64,000 nucleotides of DNA from Paludibacteraceae bacterium (GTDB taxonomy: Bacteria > Bacteroidota > Bacteroidia > Bacteroidales > Paludibacteraceae): assembly GCA_017557345.1 (NCBI GenBank), contig JAFYZR010000155.1, positions 89,646 to 153,645 on the forward strand. Direction: 5' to 3'. Of the stretch, positions 52,138 to 60,653 are shown one piece after another; the stretch's first letter is position 1; each line of letters opens with the position of its first letter. Both the position numbers and the translations under genes were made by a program. A model generated the notes under the pieces. The model worked only from the letters and a program-made list of their open reading frames with translations. It was not told where the DNA came from and made no database searches.

Positions 52138-53100
52138 TTATTTTGCGACTTTACCTATTAGCGAATCAACAAATTCACTGCGGTTAAACACTTGTAAATC
52201 TGTCATTTTCTCTCCAAGACCAATGTAACGAACTGGAATCCTGAATTGGTCTGAGATACCAATTACAACGCCACCTTTAGCTGTTCCGTCGAGTTTAGTG
52301 ATGGCGAGCGATGTTACTTGTGTGGCAGCTGTGAACTGGCGTGCTTGCTCGAAAGCATTTTGACCTGTGGAACCATCGAGAACGAGCATCACGTCATGTG
52401 GTGCGGTAGGAACGACTTTCTGCATCACATTCTTGATCTTTGTCAACTCGTTCATCAAGTTAATCTTGTTATGAAGCCGACCGGCGGTGTCGATCAATAC
52501 CACGTCGGCATCATTCGCTTTGGCGGACTGCAGCGTGTCAAAGGCTACGGAAGCAGGATCCGATCCTTGCTGCTGCTTGATGACAGGCACTCCTACGCGC
52601 TCACCCCAGATACAAAGTTGCTCCACTGCCGCTGCACGGAAAGTATCCGCTGCTCCAAGGTACACTTTTTTGCCAGCCTGTTTGTATTGGTATGCCAACT
52701 TGCCGATAGTCGTGGTCTTGCCAACACCATTCACACCAACAACCATGACTACATATGGCTTTACTGGAAGGTGAGCGGAGAAATCCAGTACGTCTTCTAC
52801 GTTATTTTCTTGCAGTAACGATGCAATTTCATCGACAAGCAGACTGTTAAGTTCATCTGTCCCTACGTATTTGTCACGTTTTACACGTTCTTGTACACGC
52901 TCAATAATGCGCAAAGTTGTCTCTACACCCACATCTGACATAATCAGGGCTTCCTCCAAATTGTCCAAAACATCGTCATCAATAGTCGTTTTGCCGGCTA
53001 TTGCGTGCCCTATCTTGCTCAATACGGACTCTTTGCTCTTCTCCAGTCCTTTGTCCAGTGTTTCTTTCTTTTCTTTATTGAAAAACCCGAAAAATGCCAT
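52138..53100 (-). CDS. ftsY: Signal recognition particle receptor FtsY
   Basis: This membrane-associated SRP GTPase guides ribosome-nascent chains to the translocon. The N-domain is at residues 20-100; the G domain has GVNGVGKT (122-129), LGAADTFRAAAVEQL, LIDTAGRLHNK, TKLDGTAKGG and IGLGEKMTDLQVF. The acidic A-domain is almost absent, replaced by a short KEKKETLDKGLEKSK start, as is common in Bacteroidetes. It begins 3 bp after the aminotransferase gene. Confidence 0.95.
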   Translation of the reverse strand: MAFFGFFNKEKKETLDKGLEKSKESVLSKIGHAIAGKTTIDDDVLDNLEEALIMSDVGVETTLRIIERVQERVKRDKYVGTDELNSLLVDEIASLLQENNVEDVLDFSAHLPVKPYVVMVVGVNGVGKTTTIGKLAYQYKQAGKKVYLGAADTFRAAAVEQLCIWGERVGVPVIKQQQGSDPASVAFDTLQSAKANDADVVLIDTAGRLHNKINLMNELTKIKNVMQKVVPTAPHDVMLVLDGSTGQNAFEQARQFTAATQVTSLAITKLDGTAKGGVVIGISDQFRIPVRYIGLGEKMTDLQVFNRSEFVDSLIGKVAK

Positions 53101-53103
53101 AAT

Positions 53104-54345
53104 TTATTGAATTGCTTCTTGTATTGAGCGGATAATGTATTGTACGTCTTCATCAGAAACCATTGGCCCGCTTGGTAAGCATATTCCACGTTTAAAGATA
53201 CTTTCTGCTGTACCATTTACATATGCCGGATTGTTCTTGAAAACAGGTTGTTTATGCATGGGTTTCCATAACGGACGACTCTCTATGCCTGCTTTGTCCA
53301 AATATAGTCGTAAGGCTTCTACGTTACGATTTGGTTCGCAATCAGTGTGTACACTTCCACCTCCGTGTACTACACCGGCAGCACCACCTACAGCACCCTG
53401 AATAGCTTCGGCGTAGGCCATATCTTCACCTTTAATGTGCAAATCTTCGTTCAATACAGCCGTGCATAACCAGAAATTGGCATCATAATCAGCGGTAGGA
53501 GCATCATGGAAGGAAATACCATCCATTTTTTCAAGCGCCTCGCGATACATCTGTGCAATATGTTTATGATGTGCAATGTGCTCGTCCAAAATCGTCATCT
53601 GACCACGACCAATGCCAGCACAAATATTCGATAGACGATAGTTGAATCCGATTGCCTCATGTTGGTAATATGGATATGCTTCTCGTGCTTGGGTGGCCAG
53701 CCACATAATGTGTTGTTTCGCTTCCACATTCTTGCAAATAAGCGCTCCTCCACCAGAAGTGGTTATCATCTTATTGCCGTTAAACGACAGAACACCATAC
53801 TCACCGAACGTACCTAATACTTGTCCTTTCCATCGACTTCCCATACCCTCTGCAGCGTCCTCAATAACAGGAATGCCGTATTTGTTAGCGATAGACAATA
53901 TCTTATCTATTTGATAAGGCATGCCATAAAGAGCCACGGGTATAATTGCTTTTGGATATTTGCCTGTCTTGGTCTTGCGATCCAGGATGGCTTGCTCTAG
54001 GAGGGCAGGATCCATGTTCCATGATTCTTTTTCTGAATCGACAAATATAGGTGTGGCACCAAGATACGTAACCGGGTTTGCGGAGGCACAGAAAGTAAAG
54101 GACTGACAGATGACTTCATCTCCCGCTTGCACACCGCAAGCAATAAGCGCCAGATGAATAGCTGCCGTTCCGGCAGATAAAGCCACTACTTCTTTCCCTT
54201 GTCCGACAAAATGCTTGAGGTCTTCTTCAAAACCGTTGACATTCGGTCCCAATGGCACTACCCAATTAGTGTCAAAGGCCTCTTGAATGAATTTCTGTTC
54301 CCGACCGCTCATATGTGCCAGGCATAAATAAATGCGTTTTTGCAT
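53104..54345 (-). CDS. DegT/DnrJ/EryC1 family sugar aminotransferase (PglE-like)
   Basis: This PLP enzyme adds an amino group to a nucleotide keto-sugar. The PLP Lys is K192 in SFNGNKMITTSGGG; VVALSAGTAAIHLALIA, DEVICQSFTFCASANPV and IPVIEDAAEGMGS are also standard. At 413 aa it resembles the 4-aminotransferases of bacillosamine-type pathways (PglE), and it lies next to a PglC-like transferase. No sugar 4,6-dehydratase is in the window, so the substrate must come from elsewhere. Confidence 0.9.
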   Translation of the reverse strand: MQKRIYLCLAHMSGREQKFIQEAFDTNWVVPLGPNVNGFEEDLKHFVGQGKEVVALSAGTAAIHLALIACGVQAGDEVICQSFTFCASANPVTYLGATPIFVDSEKESWNMDPALLEQAILDRKTKTGKYPKAIIPVALYGMPYQIDKILSIANKYGIPVIEDAAEGMGSRWKGQVLGTFGEYGVLSFNGNKMITTSGGGALICKNVEAKQHIMWLATQAREAYPYYQHEAIGFNYRLSNICAGIGRGQMTILDEHIAHHKHIAQMYREALEKMDGISFHDAPTADYDANFWLCTAVLNEDLHIKGEDMAYAEAIQGAVGGAAGVVHGGGSVHTDCEPNRNVEALRLYLDKAGIESRPLWKPMHKQPVFKNNPAYVNGTAESIFKRGICLPSGPMVSDEDVQYIIRSIQEAIQ

Positions 54346-54368
54346 ATAGGTATTATATTTTCTAAATC

Positions 54369-54977
54369 TTAATTATGTCCATTAAAAGGCTCCGCAGTAG
54401 CTACTCCTTCATGCGAGATATCTTTGCGGTGGAGCACATTATGTATTGTCATTAGGATGATTTTGCAGTCCAACGAAAAGCATAAATGGTCAACATACCA
54501 TACATCGTATTCAATTTTCTTTGTATGTGTTATAGCATTGCGACCATTTACTTGTGCCCAACCAGTGATACCTGGTCTTACTTCATGCCGGCGATGTTGT
54601 TCCGGAGAATATAAGGGTAGGTATTTTACTAATAAAGGGCGTGGGCCAATAAGCGCCATATTTCCTATAAGCACATTGAACAATTGAGGTAGTTCGTCAA
54701 TGGATGTTTTGCGGATGAATTTGCCGATAGGGGTAAGTCGTTGTTTATCCGATAAAAGATTACCATTTTCGTCGCGTTCATCCGTCATGGATTTGAATTT
54801 TACTACTTTAAAAATTTTTTCATCTTTTCCAGGTCGCTCTTGAAAGAAAAACGCCCCTGCTCCTTTGTTAGCATAATGCAACCAAACAGTCACGATAATG
54901 AGAATCGGACTAAGGCATAGAATTGCCAACAATGCCAACGAGAAGTCAAATATGCGTTTAATACAATGTGCGTACAT
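54369..54977 (-). CDS. PglC-like phosphoglycosyltransferase
   Basis: This monotopic phosphoglycosyl transferase of 202 aa transfers a sugar phosphate to a lipid carrier to start glycan assembly. It has one N-terminal hydrophobic segment (FDFSLALLAILCLSPILIIV), FQERPGKDEKIFKVVKFKSM, the catalytic Asp-Glu in KTSIDELPQLFNVLIG, GPRPLLVKYLPLY and RPGITGWAQVNGRNAI. The small size matches PglC rather than the longer WcaJ/WbaP types. It follows the hexapeptide acyltransferase gene by 15 bp. Confidence 0.92.
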   Translation of the reverse strand: MYAHCIKRIFDFSLALLAILCLSPILIIVTVWLHYANKGAGAFFFQERPGKDEKIFKVVKFKSMTDERDENGNLLSDKQRLTPIGKFIRKTSIDELPQLFNVLIGNMALIGPRPLLVKYLPLYSPEQHRRHEVRPGITGWAQVNGRNAITHTKKIEYDVWYVDHLCFSLDCKIILMTIHNVLHRKDISHEGVATAEPFNGHN

Positions 54978-54992
54978 CGTCCCCCAAGACTA

Positions 54993-55463
54993 TTATTTTG
55001 TCTCAACTCGGTGTCCAAAATCAACAATCTGATAGCGATCGTTAATAACGATACCTTCTTTTATAATCTTAGCGGGGTTACCAGCAACCAAGCAATGGTC
55101 CGGTACGTCTTTTGTAACAACAGATCCGCCTCCTACAAAAACATGATTACCAATTTTAACACCAGGATTCACCATCGCACAACCTCCAATTACTGAGTGA
55201 TGACCGATATAGGTATCTACATTTCCTTTTCCTCTAAAGTAATCATGCGACAAAACCATAGCATAGATTGATACACGTGAATATTCGCCAATATGAATAC
55301 CACGTGGATTTGCATGGTCCATGCGTGCAGACCTTGCGACAGAAGCATGCGCTCCTATGTCCATACCTTTCCAACGAAGGACTTGTGTGTGTAAACCACG
55401 TATAAATTTACTAATTTTCTGACGCGTTGTCAGTTTAACTTTGTTATCTTTATTCATATTCAT
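54993..55463 (-). CDS. Hexapeptide-repeat (LbH) acyltransferase, CatB/WbbJ-like
   Basis: This 156-aa left-handed beta-helix protein has the pattern [IV]G repeated in [54 protein letters not shown] and [14 protein letters not shown]. Such proteins O- or N-acylate sugars from acyl-CoA, or possibly acyl-ACP. It sits between the KAS III and PglC-like genes, so the substrate is probably a sugar of this locus. Confidence 0.88.
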   Translation of the reverse strand: MNMNKDNKVKLTTRQKISKFIRGLHTQVLRWKGMDIGAHASVARSARMDHANPRGIHIGEYSRVSIYAMVLSHDYFRGKGNVDTYIGHHSVIGGCAMVNPGVKIGNHVFVGGGSVVTKDVPDHCLVAGNPAKIIKEGIVINDRYQIVDFGHRVETK

Positions 55464-55475
55464 TAAAAATTTAAA

Positions 55476-56540
55476 TTATATCTCAATTAATTCTGGTATA
55501 ACAACATTCTTAACATTCAGTAACATAGTTCCCCAAGTCAGTCCTAAGCCAAAAGAGGAACATAGAAGACGAGTCTGTTTGTCCTTTTGTAACTGTTCGC
55601 GTAGGCGTGTAACCATTAAACCAGGAATACTTGCACCTCCAGTGTTACCAAATGATTCTAAATTGTATGGAACTTTCTCTACGGGAAGTTTGAGTTTCTT
55701 AACCAAACGGTCAACAATAAGTTTGTTGGCTTGATGAATGAGGAAATAATCAATATCGTTATCCTTGTCGATATGCAGTTCTTCCATAAGGTTAGCAACC
55801 GTCTTTGCTGGCTTGCTAATAGCGAATGTAAAAACAGCCATGCCATCAATTAATGTGTCCTTAGGCGCACGAATAATCCCATTTCCGAAATCTTCTTGAA
55901 TAAAGGATTCAGGAGTTAATGGATGACGATAACCTCCATGAGGCGTCATTAATGCATTGTAGCCGCTTCCTTGCGTATGGAAATCAATGAGTATTGGTTC
56001 AGCCATTGGATCATATTCGAGTGCGACGGCAGTTCCACAATCTCCAAATAGAGGAACTCGGCTTTTATCTTGCATAGAACCCATGCGGAGCGCAGTATCT
56101 CCGATAAGAAGTAATGCTCGTTTAACACTACCAGAAGATAACATATTACCTGCTACGTTAATAGCATACATACAGCCACAACAACCCATAGGAATATCTA
56201 CGCAGAAGCAATCTTCCGATAAACCTAATCGGTCTTGTAACAAACAGGAAGTAGGCGGAGTAGGGTGAAAATCTGCAGTAACAGACTCAAAGACAAGCAT
56301 ATCAACGCTCTCTCGCTCCCAACCTAATTCGCTCAGCAGTTTTTCTGCTGCAGCTTGACACATATCCGATGCGCATATGGTATCCGGACCTAAACGGCGT
56401 TCGCGAATACCTACGGTGTTATTAAATACTTCTGCACCTTCTTTATCAAAGAAGGGAAAGTCTTCTGTGTGAATAATTTCTTTTGGCACACAAGCACTTA
56501 CACCTGCAAGTCGTACATTATGTATATTCCAACGAGCCAT
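55476..56540 (-). CDS. 3-oxoacyl-ACP synthase III-like (KAS III) enzyme
   Basis: This FabH-type condensing enzyme has about 354 aa. The catalytic triad is visible: Cys near residue 120 in DIPMGCCGCMYAI, His in FLIHQANKLIVD, and Asn in SFGNTGGASIPGL. SSFGLGLTWGTMLL ends the fold. It is too divergent to be the housekeeping FabH with confidence, and it lies between a dedicated acyl carrier protein and a sugar acyltransferase, so it probably extends a special acyl chain for a glycan. The ATG at 56540 follows the acyl carrier protein stop by 2 bp. Confidence 0.88.
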   Translation of the reverse strand: MARWNIHNVRLAGVSACVPKEIIHTEDFPFFDKEGAEVFNNTVGIRERRLGPDTICASDMCQAAAEKLLSELGWERESVDMLVFESVTADFHPTPPTSCLLQDRLGLSEDCFCVDIPMGCCGCMYAINVAGNMLSSGSVKRALLLIGDTALRMGSMQDKSRVPLFGDCGTAVALEYDPMAEPILIDFHTQGSGYNALMTPHGGYRHPLTPESFIQEDFGNGIIRAPKDTLIDGMAVFTFAISKPAKTVANLMEELHIDKDNDIDYFLIHQANKLIVDRLVKKLKLPVEKVPYNLESFGNTGGASIPGLMVTRLREQLQKDKQTRLLCSSFGLGLTWGTMLLNVKNVVIPELIEI

Positions 56541-56542
56541 AA

Positions 56543-56782
56543 TCAAAGAAGAATGTCATTTTTTGCTAATATTTCTTTACCAGCATTATAACTAGTACAA
56601 GCCATGATGTCTTCCGGATCAAGCATAAGATCAAATGTTTCTTCGATAAGTGTAATAATATTCAGTTGGTGAACAGAATCCCACATTGGAACGTTCTCCT
56701 TGCTGTAATTGTCGTCTAATTGCGCTACATTAGCACCAAATACTTGTACAAAAATGTCGTTGTATTTTTCTAAATTAGTCAT
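56543..56782 (-). CDS. Acyl carrier protein 2
   Basis: This 79-aa acidic carrier has the phosphopantetheine Ser at about residue 36 in MWDSVHQLNIITLIEE. The start at 56782 is one base after the AMP-ligase stop and gives the proper N-terminal helix; a longer frame from 56893 runs inside the ligase gene and is rejected. It is one of two carriers in this operon, of different sequence. Confidence 0.87.
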   Translation of the reverse strand: MTNLEKYNDIFVQVFGANVAQLDDNYSKENVPMWDSVHQLNIITLIEETFDLMLDPEDIMACTSYNAGKEILAKNDILL

Positions 56783-56783
56783 A

Positions 56784-58139
56784 TTATGATTTGTTTTCCA
56801 ATTTGCTGTATAATTTTTTTCCTGCTTCATTCTTCGGAATCTCCGGTATGACACGAATTTCAAAGGAAGTTGCCACGATATGTGTTTTCTCAACTAATGC
56901 ATCTTTGACGGCCTGCGTCTTGGAAGCATTGGTGATATAAACAATCATTTTCTCATCTGTCCCAACGCACGCACTCTCGACCTGACAATCCGAAGCAATA
57001 ATCTGTTCGCATTCATCCAATCCAACACGCATTCCAAATAATTTGAGGAAACGTCCTTTGCGTCCGACAATGTAGTAACATCCGTCTTCATCGAAATATG
57101 CCAAATCACCTGTGCGTATATAACCATGTCGTTCATCACCTTTTTGCAAGTCATCTAGACATGTAGCATAACCAAGTGTTACATTCTTGCCGCGATAGCA
57201 CATCTCTCCTTCCGTATGCGGAGCGGTGATGATATTGCCATCTGTATCTATAAGTGATAACTCGCCATTAGGAACCGCTATACCGATACTACCTACTTTC
57301 TCAATTGCCCATTTGGCAGGTAAATAAGCCATGCGTGCCGTACACTCCGATTGACCGTATGTAGCAATCCAACGTTTTCCGTTATCACGGCAATATTCTG
57401 CAAATTTAAGATTTAAATTGCGTTCCATTTTACCTCCGCCTTGCGTAAGTAATTCCAAATCCGGCAGATCCATTCGGAAGAAACGCATCATGTTGAGTAT
57501 TTGGAATGAGTAGGGTACGCCGGTGAAACTTGTGGCATGTTTTTCTTTGATAAAACTCCAAAAAACAGGATCGGTCATGTTTCGACCTGTGATTAGAATT
57601 GTTGCACCCACTATGAAATGACTGAAGACCATTGATAGTCCCATGGTGTAGTACAGCGGTAGCACCATTAAAGGGCGATCCAATTCTTTAAGTTCAAAGA
57701 ATGTAGATATATTGAGACCTGCTGCTTCGATATTATCGTAACAATGGCGAACAAGTTTTGGGCTGCCTGTGCTGCCGGAAGTAGGCAACAAGTGAGATAA
57801 ATGCTCGTAGAGCGGAGCAATCTCATTTTTTGTGCGGGTTAATATTCCGCTTTGCCAGATGTACGCAGGTTTGTATGTGTCCAATAGGTTGGAATAGAGC
57901 GTATCATCTGTTTTGGCATTGAGAATCAAGGGGACTAATCGCTTACTAATTAGCGAAGCCATCACCCATTGAACGCATTGCACGTTGTTCTCTACTAACA
58001 TAAAACAAAGTGCGCGTTCTGAAACGATATTTTTGATATGTGCGGCGAGTTCAATGATCTCACCGTATGTTACATGCCCTCCTTCGCTATCGATTGCAGC
58101 CAAACGAGTCTTGTCAATATTTTCTAATTCTAGTAACAC
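56784..58139 (-). CDS. AMP-dependent acyl ligase (acyl-ACP synthetase-like)
   Basis: This adenylate-forming enzyme of 451 aa is predicted to activate a carboxylic acid and load it on a carrier. P-loop: LLPTSGSTGSPKLV; TYGQSECTARMAYL; YIRTGDLAYFDEDGCYYIVG; RFLKLFGMRVGLDECE; the C-terminal Lys motif is IPKNEAGKKLY. It is shorter than typical acyl-CoA ligases. The start is GTG, 4 bp after the SDR stop. An acyl carrier gene follows directly, which favours loading onto ACP over CoA (inference). Confidence 0.85.
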   Translation of the reverse strand: MLLELENIDKTRLAAIDSEGGHVTYGEIIELAAHIKNIVSERALCFMLVENNVQCVQWVMASLISKRLVPLILNAKTDDTLYSNLLDTYKPAYIWQSGILTRTKNEIAPLYEHLSHLLPTSGSTGSPKLVRHCYDNIEAAGLNISTFFELKELDRPLMVLPLYYTMGLSMVFSHFIVGATILITGRNMTDPVFWSFIKEKHATSFTGVPYSFQILNMMRFFRMDLPDLELLTQGGGKMERNLNLKFAEYCRDNGKRWIATYGQSECTARMAYLPAKWAIEKVGSIGIAVPNGELSLIDTDGNIITAPHTEGEMCYRGKNVTLGYATCLDDLQKGDERHGYIRTGDLAYFDEDGCYYIVGRKGRFLKLFGMRVGLDECEQIIASDCQVESACVGTDEKMIVYITNASKTQAVKDALVEKTHIVATSFEIRVIPEIPKNEAGKKLYSKLENKS

Positions 58140-58143
58140 CTAT

Positions 58144-58872
58144 TTAAATAGAAGCGCAGCCATCTACGCCGAGGATATGTCCTGATATATAATTTGCACG
58201 GTTGGATGCCAAGAATGAACATGCGTTTGCGATATCCTCTGGTGTGCCGAGACGACCTAGAGCGATGCGACTGATACGTTCGTCTATTTTTTCACCGTTG
58301 GCTTCGTAAAGTTCAGCAAAACGTTCGGTTTTGACGATACCAGGAGCCACCGCATTGACGCGAATACCTTGCGGAGCCAACTCTTTGGCTGCGGATTTTG
58401 TTAAGGCAATAATAGCACCCTTTGTAGCTGAATATGCCACTTGTCCAGGTGAACCCAGAATTGCCGTTACGGATGCAATATTAACTATAGAACCTCCCCC
58501 GTTGCGTGCCATCAAACGGCTAACTAATTGAATCAGTTCCAATACGGCAATTACGTTAATGCGAAACATCAATTCGGTTTCATCGCGCGTAATCATACCG
58601 ATTTTGCGGTTGAAAACGACTCCAGCATTATTTACGAGAACGTCAATGCGACCTTCAGTCTTAAAGACCTGCGTTACTGCTGCTTTTACTGCTGTAGCAT
58701 CTGTAATATCAAATACCAGCGGATGAATACGCTCAGTATCGCTAGTAAACTCTTGACGATCGCAGGCATAGACAATGGCTCCGTCTTCAGCAAAACGATG
58801 AGCGATCTCTCGTCCTATACCTTGTGCAGCGCCGGTGATGATACAAATTTTATTTTCAAGAAGTCTTTCCAT
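58144..58872 (-). CDS. SDR-family reductase, FabG-like (SDR B)
   Basis: This classical SDR of 242 aa is probably a 3-oxoacyl-ACP reductase or a similar enzyme. The cofactor loop is ITGAAQGIGREIAHRF, with NNAGVVFNRKIG, IVNIASVTAILGSPGQVAYS, the Tyr-x-x-x-Lys (YSATKGAIIALTKSAAKEL) and the C-terminal DVDGCA-like ending GHILGVDGCASI. FabG resemblance is good, and a nearby KAS III and ACPs support an acyl-chain role. Confidence 0.88.
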   Translation of the reverse strand: MERLLENKICIITGAAQGIGREIAHRFAEDGAIVYACDRQEFTSDTERIHPLVFDITDATAVKAAVTQVFKTEGRIDVLVNNAGVVFNRKIGMITRDETELMFRINVIAVLELIQLVSRLMARNGGGSIVNIASVTAILGSPGQVAYSATKGAIIALTKSAAKELAPQGIRVNAVAPGIVKTERFAELYEANGEKIDERISRIALGRLGTPEDIANACSFLASNRANYISGHILGVDGCASI

Positions 58873-58876
58873 AATT

Positions 58877-59623
58877 TCAAATTAATGTTCTTCCTCCATC
58901 AATAACAATACTTGTTCCTGTGACCCATTTCGTTGCATCCGAAAGCAGATAGACAGCTGTCCATGCAACCTCTTCAGGTTTGCCATAACGATGAAGTGGA
59001 TATTTAGCGACATCTTTCTCTATATCTTCAGAACTCATTATTTGGTTTTGCAAGAGGTTGGTTTCTATGCGTCCAGGGCATATCGTATTACAACGAATAT
59101 TCTTACCAGATAACTCCAAGGCAGCATATTTTGCAAAACTATTAAGAGCACTTTTGGAGCTACCATAAAGTGATAACGCCGTTGCGGTATTTCCGTTTCC
59201 TGAAACTGATGATATATATATTAACGAAGCATTGGAGTTTAATTTGTGTTTTTTTACCAATGTTTTAGTAAGAAGTACAGGTGCTGAATAATTGGTTGCG
59301 AAAATATTTTGAATATCTTTTTCAGCTAATACTTGTATGGGTTTCAATAAACTAATTCCCGCGGCACAAACTACGCCATCCAATTGCGGCAATTGTTCTA
59401 CCAACGCTTTGATATCTTCTTCATTCGTTAAATCAGCTACAATATACTGATGTCTTGTCCCTTCCAATGCATTTAACGTTTCGCGTAGGCGCATTTCATT
59501 GCGCGCGGACAAAAAAACCATTGCGCCCATCTTCGAGCACTCAATGGCGATAGCTCTACCGATGCCAGAAGAAGCGCCGGTAACAAGAATCGTTTTACCT
59601 TCTAATGTAAACGGGTTATACAT
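58877..59623 (-). CDS. SDR-family oxidoreductase (SDR A)
   Basis: This classical SDR of 248 aa has LVTGASSGIGRAIAIECSK, GVVCAAGISLLKP, LIYISSVSGNGNTATALS, YGSSKSALNSFAKYAALEL and TGTSIVIDGGRTL. The start is the ATG at 59623, which overlaps the ACP 1 stop (TGATG); a TTG one codon upstream is possible. It may reduce the acyl chain or a sugar; which one cannot be seen. Confidence 0.87.
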   Translation of the reverse strand: MYNPFTLEGKTILVTGASSGIGRAIAIECSKMGAMVFLSARNEMRLRETLNALEGTRHQYIVADLTNEEDIKALVEQLPQLDGVVCAAGISLLKPIQVLAEKDIQNIFATNYSAPVLLTKTLVKKHKLNSNASLIYISSVSGNGNTATALSLYGSSKSALNSFAKYAALELSGKNIRCNTICPGRIETNLLQNQIMSSEDIEKDVAKYPLHRYGKPEEVAWTAVYLLSDATKWVTGTSIVIDGGRTLI

Positions 59624-59847
59624 CAAAGTTTACTTTGTACTAAGTCAAATAGTTCTTGAATAGTTTGCGTTTTACGCATCTCTTCCGGAGGAAGCACGAT
59701 GCCATATTCATCATCCACCATGGTGATGACAAGGAGAGCAACCAATGAGCTCCATTCTTCTAACTCACGAAAACGTGTTTCCGGTTTCAGCAGAGCAATA
59801 TCAATATCGTCAAACTGCTCTGCAAATAATTCAATAAATTTCTCCAT
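59623..59847 (-). CDS. Acyl carrier protein 1
   Basis: This 74-aa acidic protein has the carrier fold, with ELEEWSSLVALLVITMVDDE carrying the likely phosphopantetheine Ser at about residue 34 (EWSSL in place of the usual DSL). It overlaps the upstream acyltransferase stop (TAATG) and the downstream SDR start (TGATG), so it is tightly coupled to both. Confidence 0.85.
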   Translation of the reverse strand: MEKFIELFAEQFDDIDIALLKPETRFRELEEWSSLVALLVITMVDDEYGIVLPPEEMRKTQTIQELFDLVQSKL

Positions 59848-60476
59848 TATAATAGTTTCTTAGCAGGGTTTCCTAAAACGGTAGTTCCTGATTTTACACG
59901 TCTAATAACAAAACTGCATGCAGCTACTCGGGAGTTACTTTCTATGACAACTTTGTGGCTAATCATCGCGCCTGTATGGATATCGGCTTCGTCTTCCACT
60001 ATCGTTCCTCCCACCAGTGTTACATGTGTGTCAATGCGATTATAATCCCCAATGCGGCTGTCATGACCAATGACCGTGTATGATTGTATCAAATTGCAAC
60101 GCCCTATTTTAGCATCAGCTCCAATAGAAGTAAATGCGCCGATTACAGTTCCTTCTCCAATAACGACATTGGTACCTAAACGCGCAGTTTTATGAATCAT
60201 CGTCAAAAATGAACCTCCTTTGGAAATAATATCCTCCATGCATTTTCGCCGAGCGCTTCCGCCAATAGAGCAAACAAACACTTCGTCTGCTGCCGGTTGA
60301 TAATCGCTGATGGTTCCTAAAATGGGAGGGTAGTTAGTAAAGCCGTCCAAAGCCGCTAAGTTGTCATCAATGAAACCTTTCATGACGTATTCCGTTTCAT
60401 ATCCGACACTCTCACGTGCCATGTCGTAGAAGGTACGTCCCATGCCACCGGCACCGATGATGATTAGTTGTTTCAT
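59847..60476 (-). CDS. NeuD/PglD-type sugar acyltransferase
   Basis: This 209-aa protein has an N-terminal Rossmann-like part (LIIIGAGGMGRTFYDMA) and a C-terminal left-handed beta-helix (IHKTARLGTNVVIGEGTVIG, FTSIGADAKIGRCNLIQSY, IGHDSRIGDYNRIDTHVTL). This is the layout of PglD and NeuD, which acylate amino sugars. The likely catalytic His is in TVIGHDSRIGD. It is the first gene of the operon and overlaps ACP 1, suggesting it may use an acyl-ACP donor instead of acetyl-CoA. Confidence 0.9.
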   Translation of the reverse strand: MKQLIIIGAGGMGRTFYDMARESVGYETEYVMKGFIDDNLAALDGFTNYPPILGTISDYQPAADEVFVCSIGGSARRKCMEDIISKGGSFLTMIHKTARLGTNVVIGEGTVIGAFTSIGADAKIGRCNLIQSYTVIGHDSRIGDYNRIDTHVTLVGGTIVEDEADIHTGAMISHKVVIESNSRVAACSFVIRRVKSGTTVLGNPAKKLL

Positions 60477-60498
60477 ACATGCATTTTAAAATCGGGCA

Positions 60499-60529
60499 CA
60501 AAGATACAAAAAAAAATGCATATATGCAA
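60499..60529 (-). promoter_or_regulatory. Promoter of the acyl-sugar operon
   Basis: Minus strand: TTG 60529-60527, 20 nt, TATCTTTG 60506-60499. It drives the co-directional genes from the NeuD/PglD-type protein downward. Confidence 0.85.
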
Positions 60530-60550
60530 GAAAAATCAAAGATTTTTTTT
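60530..60550 (-). terminator. Short hairpin with T-run directly in front of the promoter
   Basis: AAAAATC-AAA-GATTTTT has no GC core but the same layout as the three CGCC hairpins: on the minus strand the T-run leads into the -33 TTG. Its terminator strength is doubtful. Confidence 0.4.
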
Positions 60551-60562
60551 CAGAGAATAGCA

Positions 60563-60587
60563 TTTTGGGGTTAGACGACCCCCAAAA
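60563..60587 (-). terminator. Stem-loop after the glycosyltransferase operon
   Basis: TTTTGGGG-(9)-CCCCAAAA is a perfect eight-base stem about 65 bp beyond the glycosyltransferase stop. It has only a weak T-rich tail on the minus strand. The gap 60477-60653 holds otherwise only the next promoter and hairpin. Confidence 0.5.
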
Positions 60588-60653
60588 GAGTGCTTAATCA
60601 CTCACAAGAATGTGCCATTCTGTCGGCTGACCATCGGGATACTCTGTGTGTGC

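Noticed and set aside
56783-56893. Longer start for acyl carrier protein 2
   Set aside because: The extension lies inside the AMP-ligase gene, is basic and unlike a carrier; ATG 56782 directly follows the ligase stop.
60602-60625. Sigma-54-like motif on the minus strand after the GT4 gene
   Set aside because: The spacing is one base too short and no gene starts nearby.
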